Of a DNA stretch of 64,000 nt, positions 61,401 to 64,000 are shown in pieces (position 1 is the stretch's first letter; each line of letters opens with the position of its first letter). The notes beneath the pieces were generated by a model, which saw only the letters and a list, made by a program, of their open reading frames with translations, made no database searches and was not told where the DNA came from. Source of the DNA: Andrena cerasifolii (lineage: Eukaryota; Arthropoda; Insecta; Hymenoptera; Andrenidae); NCBI RefSeq assembly GCF_050908995.1, contig NW_027484962.1, positions 1 through 64,000 on the forward strand, read 5' to 3'. A program made the translations under genes and the position numbers.

Positions 61401-63769
61401 TTCTGCGTCTTTTCGTGAATCAGTCACTGTCTCGAAACATCTGCGCCACATCTCGCTCTTTGATTTGCTCTCCGGAGACGTTACTTTGTGCCATCTCTTT
61501 CGACGACATGTTCTCCTGTTACAAAGCCCAATTTTGTGCATTCTGAAAATTTTCGCTAGATTTTGGCCAATATATCAGGAGAACATGAAGTGGAAAGAGG
61601 TATACTAAATTTCAGCTTCAAAGGCATCGCCTTAAACTTGCATTTAAGAGGCGCAGGCCTTTCAAGAGGCGTTCGAAAATTGTGCGTCTCTTCGCTAAAC
61701 AGTCACTGTCTCGAAACAGCTGCGCCACTTCTCGCTCTTTCGTTTGCTGTCCGGAGACGTTACATTGTTCCATCTCTTCCGACGGTATGTTCTCCTGTTA
61801 CAAAGCTCAATTTTGTGTATTCTCGAAATTTTCGCCAGATTTTGGCCAATATATCAGGAGAAAATGAAGTGGAAAGAGGTATACTAAATTTCAGCTTCAA
61901 AGGCATCGCCTTAAAGTTGCAAATCAGAGGCGCAGGCCTTTCAAGAGGCTTTCGAAAATTCTGCGTCTTTTCGTGAATCAGTCACTGTCTCGAAACATCT
62001 GCGCCACTTCTCGCTCATTGATTTGCCCTCCGGAGACGTTACTTTGTGCCATCTCTTTCGACGGCATGTTGTCCTGTTACAAAGCCCAATTCTGTGCATT
62101 CTGAAAATTTTCGCCAGATTTTGGCCAATATATCAGGAGAACATGAAGTCAAAAGAGGTAGACTAAATTTCAGGTCCAAAGGCATCGCTTAAAAGTATCA
62201 AATCAGAGGCGCAGGCCTTTCAAGAGGCGTTCGAAAATTGTGCGTCTCTTCGCTAAACAGTCACTGTCTCGAAACAGCTGCGCCACTTCTCGCTTTTTCG
62301 TTTGCTGTCCGGAGACGTTACATTGTTCCATCTCTTCCGACGGTATGTTCTCCTGTTACAAAGCTCAATTTTGTGTATTCTCGAAATTTTCGCCAGATTT
62401 TGGCCAATATATCAGGAGAAAATGAAGTGGAAAGAGGTATACTAAATTTCAGCTTCAAAGGCATCGCCTTAAAGTTGCAAATCAGAGGCGCAGGCCTTTC
62501 AAGAGGCTTTCGAAAATTCTGCGTCTTTTCGTGAATCAGTCACTGTCTCGAAACAGCTGCGCCACTTCTCGCTCTTTCGTTTGCTGTCCGGAGACGTTAC
62601 ATTGTTCCATCTCTTCCGACGGTATGTTCTCCTGTTACAAAGCTCAATTTTGTGTATTCTCGAAATTTTCGCCAGATTTTGGCCAATATATCAGGAGAAA
62701 ATGAAGTGGAAAGAGGTATACTAAATTTCAGCTTCAAAGGCATCGCCTTAAAGTTGCAAATCAGAGGCGCAGGCCTTTCAAGAGGCTTTCGAAAATTCTG
62801 CGTCTTTTCGTGAATCAGTCACTGTCTCGAAACATCTGCGCCACTTCTCGCTCATTGATTTGCCCTCCGGAGACGTTACTTTGTGCCATCTCTTTCGACG
62901 GCATGTTGTCCTGTTACAAAGCCCAATTCTGTGCATTCTGAAAATTTTCGCCAGATTTTGGCCAATATATCAGGAGAACATGAAGTCAAAAGGGGTAGAC
63001 TAAATTTCAGCTTCAAATGCATCGCCTTAAAGTTGCCAATAAGAGGCGCAGGCCTTTCAAGAGGCGTTCCAAAATTCTGCGTCTCTTCGTTAAACAGTCA
63101 CTGTCTCGAAACATCTGCGCCACTTCTCGCTCTTTGATTTTCTCTCCGGAGACGTTACTTTGTGCCATCCCTTTCGACGGCATGTTCTCCTGTTACAAAG
63201 CCCAATTTTGTGCATTCTGAAAATTTTCGCCAAATTTTGGCCAATGTATCAGGAGAACATGAAGTGGAAAGAGGTACACTAAATTTCAGCTTCAAAGGCA
63301 TCGCTTTAAAGTTGCTAATATGAGGCGCATTCCTTTCAAGAGGCGTTCGAAAATTCTGCGTCTCTTCGTTAAACAGTCACTGTCTCGAAACTTCTGCCCC
63401 ACTTCTCGCTCACTGATTTGGTCTCCGGATACGTTACTTTGTGCCATCCCTTTCGACGGCATGTTCTCCTGTTACACAGCCCAATTTTGGGCATTCTGAA
63501 AATTTTCGCCAAATTTTGGCCAATGTATCAGGAGAACATGCAGTGGAAAGAGGTACACTAAATTTCAGCTTCAAAGGCATCGCCTTAAAGTTGCTAATAA
63601 GAGGCGCAGGCCTTTCAAGAGGCGTTCCAAAATTCTGCGTCTCTTCGTTAAACAGTCACTGTCTCGAAACTTCTGCCCCACTTCTCGCTCACTGATTTGC
63701 TCTCCGGAGACGTTACTTTGTGCCATCCCTTTCGACGGCATGTTCTCCTGTTACACAGCCCAATTTTGG
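58473..63769. repeat. 19-unit tandem duplication, copy 2 (5297 bp), one monomer longer
   Basis: Second copy of 53455-58472. The few differences I saw include GCGTTTTTTCG near 58621, GAGATATAC near 60773, GGCATCC versus GGCGTCC (56331) near 61349, and AGGGGTAGAC near 62993. One additional monomer at about 61951-62229 is absent from copy 1. The extra unit is the same type as the one near 60000-60278, seven units upstream, so it probably came from within the block. Confidence 0.92.
61951..62229. repeat. Extra monomer in the 19-unit copy
   Basis: At the 5018-bp offset the match to copy 1 stops near 56930, where copy 1 has GGCGTTCGAAAATTGTG and this copy has GGCTTTCGAAAATTCTG. It resumes one unit later at 5297 bp. 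The intervening unit has CTCATTGATTTGCCC, CATGTTGTCC, GTCAAAAGAGGTAGAC and CAGGTCCAAAGG, the same combination as 60000-60278. Either an insertion here or a deletion in copy 1 would produce this; the internal match favours local insertion. Edges are uncertain by about 25 bases. Confidence 0.78.
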
Positions 63770-64000
63770 GCATTCTGAAAATTTTCGCCAAATTTTGGCC
63801 AATGTATCAGGAGAACATGCAGTGGAAAGAGGTACACTAAATTTCAGCTTCAAAGGCATCGCCTTAAAGTTGCTAATAAGAGGCGCAGGCCTTTCAAGAG
63901 GCGTTCCAAAAATCTGCGTCTCATCGTTAAACAGTCACTGTCTCGAAACATCTGCGCCACTTCTCGCTCTTTGATTTGCTCTCCGGAGACGTTACTTTGT
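62997..64000. repeat. Divergent monomer subfamily at the right edge of the window
   Basis: The duplicate of 57700-58472 is followed by at least one more unit of the same subfamily (63720-63998), after the point where the 19-unit copy ends near 63787. The unit at 63720 differs from the consensus-like unit at 12 of 279 positions by hand count. The subfamily is therefore not confined to the duplicated block and continues up to the window edge. It could be an older neighbouring layer of the array or the approach to its boundary; the window does not extend far enough to tell. Confidence 0.85.

Larger units (their letters stand above)
1..64000. repeat. Satellite DNA array, 279-bp monomer, about 229 head-to-tail copies
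   Basis: Every part of the window I read aligns to one 279-bp monomer repeated in the same orientation. Landmarks recur in fixed order: GTGCCATCTC, CATGTTCTCCTG, TTTTGGCCAATATATCAGG, GAGGTATACTAAATTTCAGC, GAGGCGCAGGC, GGCGTTCGAAAATT, CAGTCACTGTCTCG, CTCCGGAGACGTTAC. From position 117, 229 full units end at 63998 with a net length deviation of -9 bases. A consensus-like unit has 71 A, 85 T, 66 C and 57 G. Comparing the unit at 63720, one of the most divergent, with that unit by eye gave 12 differences in 279 bases. No inversion, unique insert or transposon was seen. Large homogeneous arrays like this are a eukaryotic heterochromatin feature; centromeric, pericentromeric or subtelomeric placement is inference. 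The + strand is only the strand as given. Confidence 0.98.

Noticed and set aside
1..64000. CRISPR array or phage/bacterial repeat system
   Set aside because: The whole 279-bp unit is repeated with no unique spacers, no cas genes and no short conserved direct repeat separated by variable DNA.

Overview
The whole 64 kb window is one satellite DNA array. I see no protein-coding gene, RNA gene, transposon, CRISPR array or unique sequence. A single 279-bp monomer family is repeated head to tail on the + strand. Counting from the GTG at position 117, exactly 229 complete monomers run to 63998, with a partial monomer at 1-116 and two bases at the right edge. The net length change over 229 units is only -9 bases. 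A hand count on a consensus-like unit gives about 44% GC and 14 CpG against roughly 13.5 expected, so CpG is not depleted. Uninterrupted tandem arrays of this length and monomer size are typical of eukaryotic pericentromeric, centromeric or subtelomeric heterochromatin. I do not recognise the satellite and cannot name the species.

The informative layer is above the monomer. Units differ at a limited set of sites, mostly in a few alternative states: GCC/TCC after the starting GT, TTCTGA/TTCTCG, CCAG/CTAG/CAAG, TGG/TCA in the GAAG context, five versions of the segment after GGCATC, and three endings before CCGGAGA. Strings of units carrying the same rare variants recur at exact multiples of 279 bp, which marks segmental duplications by unequal exchange. 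From left to right: a mixed block (1-4780); an 11-unit block followed by a 13-unit version of itself (4781-11476); a 6-unit tandem duplication (10164-13511); a 7-unit duplication (14567-18472); a 10-unit repeat (19826-23867); a 22-unit, 6138-bp near-identical tandem duplication (22992-35267); a 10-unit repeat (35170-39316); a different 10-unit block present about 2.5 times (41080-48140); a 12-unit repeat (51126-56259); and an 18-unit block followed by a 19-unit version (53455-63769). The right edge (62997-64000), with its duplicate at 57700-58472, holds the most divergent monomers.

There is therefore no single higher-order repeat length. The array looks like recent overlapping unequal-exchange events of 6 to 22 units plus short conversion-like patches. 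Because 279 is 93 codons, one + frame stays open for long stretches (up to 245 codons), but nearly all of these start at GTG or TTG and the stops are array polymorphisms, so I treat them as non-coding. One 235-bp stretch (25194-25428) carries four single-base indels absent from its duplicate and may be a consensus error.
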